A stretch of DNA of 64,000 nt, taken from positions 104,785-168,784 of the forward strand of contig JAHOYV010000070.1 of the NCBI GenBank assembly GCA_019038745.1, in the 5' to 3' direction. The position numbers were made by a program, and so were the translations under genes. The DNA comes from Gemmatimonadales bacterium (GTDB lineage Bacteria > Krumholzibacteriota > Krumholzibacteriia > LZORAL124-64-63). The notes under the pieces are model-generated. The model saw only the letters and a program-made list of their open reading frames with translations, did not search any database and had not been told where the DNA came from. Positions 61,412 to 64,000 of the stretch are shown here, piece by piece (position 1 is the stretch's first letter; every line of letters starts with the position of its first letter).

Positions 61412-63664
61412 TCAAGCTCGTCCGACTTCGTAACTGGACAAGGCCGCCATGTTGACGATTTCGTCTACGGTGGAATCAACCGACACCATATTGATGGGAT
61501 GCTTCAGCCCGTACAGAAGCGGTCCGATGGTATTGGTCTTGCACATGTGCTTCAAAAGCATATAGGCGATATTGGCACTCTGCAGATCGGGGAAGACCAG
61601 GACGTTCGCCTGCCCATGCGCCTTGCGATCGGGAACACATTTGGCCTGGGAAATCGGGTTCAGGGCCGTATCTCCACGCACCTCACCGTCCACCTGCAAC
61701 TCCGGATGCTCACGGTGCAGAATGCTCACCGCCTCACGGACTATCCTTGCCTCGGGACGATCGTTGTCCCCGAAGGTGGAGAACGACAACATGGCCACTA
61801 CGGGGTCCAGATTGAAATGTCGGGCAACGGTGGCCGACATCAGGGCGATTTCCACCAGCATCCGGCTGTCCGGCTTGAAATTGATGGTCGTATCGGCCAG
61901 GATAAATGCCTTTCCATCGGCCATCACTACGTTCATACCTATAACATTTTGGACTCCCTGCCGCAGCTCGGCAAGGGGCAGAATAGTCTTCAGAGTGTCA
62001 ACGTAGGACCGTTGTGCCCCACAGACCATTCCGTCAGCCTCGCCGTTTCCCAGCATCAGGGTACCGTGCTGAACCGGCCTCACGGACATGCGCTGGGCTT
62101 TTTGCAAACTATAGCCCCGACGCGCCCGCTGCTCGAACATCTGGCGAGCCATTTCCTCCCGATTACCACAGTTTTCCGGATCCTTGATACTCATGCCCTC
62201 CAAACTGATCCCCAATCCCTCGGCTACTGACTTGATGCGCTCCTGATTCCCCAGCAGGATGGGCTGGGCAAAACCCTCGGCTACCACCACCCGGCACGCC
62301 TCCAGGATGCGCACACTGTCGCCCTCTGTAAAAACAACCCGTCGAGGCAGTGATTTGGCTTTGAACCGTATCGTATGCATCAGAATGAGACTGCGATTGG
62401 TCATCGCCTCAAGCTCCAACCGGTATTCGTCCCAGTTGCCGATCGGTTCCCGCGCCACCCCGGAATCACAGGCAGCCTTGGCCACGGCCGAAGCCACTCG
62501 TGACAGCACCCGGGAGTCGAAAGGTTTCGGAATGATATAATTCGGGCCGAACTCGAAATGTTCTCCACTGTAGGCATCCGAAACTATCGAAGGCGCCAGT
62601 TCGCGGGCCAGCTCGGCCAAGGAACGGGCGGCGGCCATCTTCATCTCTTCGTTGATGGCGGAAGCGCGGACATCCAGGGCTCCCCGGAAAATGAAGGGGA
62701 AACCGAGCACGTTGTTCACCTGGTTGGGATAATCGGATCGGCCGGTGGCCATGATCAGATCGGACCGGACCGAGGTGGCATCCTCGTAGGTGATTTCCGG
62801 ATCTGGATTGGACATTGCAAAGACGATCGGCTTGGCGGCCATGGACTTGATCATGTCCTTGGTTACTATGCCGGCCACGGAACAACCCACGAGCACGTCC
62901 TTCTCCGCTACGGCCTCGGCCAAGGTCCGCAAGTCTGTTTCCTGAGCGAAATATTCCTTGTACTTGTTCATTCCCTCGGTGCGGCCCTTGTAGCAAACTC
63001 CCTTACTGTCGACGAGCAGAATGTTCTCATGCTTCACGCCCAGCAACTCGAAAAACTTGGAGCAGGCCATGGCGGCCGCCCCCGCACCGGAAACCACAAC
63101 CTGGAGGTCCTCCAACTTCTTGCCCTGCAGATGGGCCGCATTGATCAGGCCAGCGCCGGCGATGATCGCGGTACCGTGCTGGTCGTCGTGAAATACGGGG
63201 ATATCCAGTTCCCCCCGCAGAACTTCTTCAATGTAGAAGCACTCCGGTGCCTTGATGTCCTCCAGGTTTATCCCCCCGAATGTTGGCGCCAACAGGCGGC
63301 AAGTTTGGATAATTTCATCCGGGTCTTTTGTATCCAGTTCGATATCGAAGACATCAACGTGACCAAAGCGTTTGAAAAGAACTCCCTTTCCCTCCATGAC
63401 CGGTTTCCCGGCCAATGCGCCGATATCACCCAGGCCCAGCACCGCCGTCCCGTTTGAAACTACAGCCACCAAATTGCCGCGGTTTGTGTACTTGTAGGCG
63501 TCGCTTGGATTGGCCGCAATGGCTTCGCATGGAATTGCCACCCCGGGAGTGTAGGCAAGAGACAGATCGCGGGCCGTAAGGCACGGCTTGGTAGGAACAA
63601 CTTCCGTCTTCCCAGGGCGACCCAGATAGTGATAATCGAGAGCATCTTGCAACTTTGTAGCCAT
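61412..63664 (-). CDS. maeB: NADP-dependent malic enzyme with C-terminal phosphate acetyltransferase-like domain
   Basis: [64 protein letters not shown]-like [31 protein letters not shown]...[22 protein letters not shown]. Confidence 0.96.
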   Translation of the reverse strand: MATKLQDALDYHYLGRPGKTEVVPTKPCLTARDLSLAYTPGVAIPCEAIAANPSDAYKYTNRGNLVAVVSNGTAVLGLGDIGALAGKPVMEGKGVLFKRFGHVDVFDIELDTKDPDEIIQTCRLLAPTFGGINLEDIKAPECFYIEEVLRGELDIPVFHDDQHGTAIIAGAGLINAAHLQGKKLEDLQVVVSGAGAAAMACSKFFELLGVKHENILLVDSKGVCYKGRTEGMNKYKEYFAQETDLRTLAEAVAEKDVLVGCSVAGIVTKDMIKSMAAKPIVFAMSNPDPEITYEDATSVRSDLIMATGRSDYPNQVNNVLGFPFIFRGALDVRASAINEEMKMAAARSLAELARELAPSIVSDAYSGEHFEFGPNYIIPKPFDSRVLSRVASAVAKAACDSGVAREPIGNWDEYRLELEAMTNRSLILMHTIRFKAKSLPRRVVFTEGDSVRILEACRVVVAEGFAQPILLGNQERIKSVAEGLGISLEGMSIKDPENCGNREEMARQMFEQRARRGYSLQKAQRMSVRPVQHGTLMLGNGEADGMVCGAQRSYVDTLKTILPLAELRQGVQNVIGMNVVMADGKAFILADTTINFKPDSRMLVEIALMSATVARHFNLDPVVAMLSFSTFGDNDRPEARIVREAVSILHREHPELQVDGEVRGDTALNPISQAKCVPDRKAHGQANVLVFPDLQSANIAYMLLKHMCKTNTIGPLLYGLKHPINMVSVDSTVDEIVNMAALSSYEVGRA

Positions 63665-63721
63665 GGCAGGTAATCCTTTCCCGATTGTGCCGGGTTCCAA
63701 GCAACCCACACCAGTCCAGCT

Positions 63722-63750
63722 GTTACAGCCGTTCCAAATTCAATTGTCAA
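63722..63750 (-). promoter_or_regulatory. Candidate sigma70-like promoter for maeB: TTGACA-17 nt-TGTAAC
   Basis: Minus-strand TTGACA at 63745-63750 and TGTAAC at 63722-63727. Confidence 0.45.
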
Positions 63751-63902
63751 TTTCTTAACAATCGACTGAATTCCGGAAAAAAGCAAACGGGGAAATACAA
63801 AAATAAAATTTTGGTTTTCCTCATATCATACTATAAATCAAGGCATTAGGGTTCTGATTGGGGACAAGGCCAGACCCGATTGTTCCAACCCATCATAAAC
63901 GA

Positions 63903-64000
63903 TCACAATCTCCTGGCAGGCATCGCATCCGGTACCTCGACCACCCCCACGGTGGCCAGATTCACAACATCTTCAACTGTAGACCCATACTGTAGAATGT
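63903..64000 (-). CDS. C-terminal end of a second malic-enzyme/phosphotransacetylase-like protein, truncated by window edge
   Basis: Translation ILQYGSTVEDVVNLATVGVVEVPDAMPARRL* aligns with the maeB C-terminus [24 protein letters not shown]. Confidence 0.7.
   Translation of the reverse strand, partial: ILQYGSTVEDVVNLATVGVVEVPDAMPARRL

Overview
The window (64 kb) looks like an ordinary chromosomal segment of a Gram-negative bacterium. It is densely coded, mostly on the minus strand, with no rRNA, tRNA, CRISPR array, transposase or prophage that I could recognise. Main blocks are: acyl-CoA carboxylase beta subunit (partial), M29 aminopeptidase and methylmalonyl-CoA epimerase; pepA-xseA-xseB joined to an ABC-2 exporter; a beta-oxidation/butanoyl-CoA cluster (ACADs, thiolase, 3-hydroxyacyl-CoA dehydrogenase); a PAS histidine kinase with a REC-DUF3369-HD-GYP regulator; two M1 aminopeptidases; UvrD/PcrA helicase; TamA/BamA-TamB; the conserved rplM-rpsI-rpsB-tsf-pyrH-frr-uppS-cdsA-dxr-rseP block; an asd-ecfT-truA-transaldolase-degP-hldD-rsm22 operon; a HEAT-repeat/cyclophilin fusion lipoprotein; and a malic enzyme followed by the end of a second one. 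I found no clear undescribed multi-gene system. The most unusual non-coding features are a ~104 bp perfect-arm inverted repeat (17388-17491) that contains the stop codon of an acyl-CoA dehydrogenase gene, and a 20-bp inverted repeat pair (545-564/659-678) downstream of the M29 gene, beside a TGTCAAA-TT-TTTGACA palindrome. Product calls come from reading motifs and overall family resemblance in the translations; no database searches were run.
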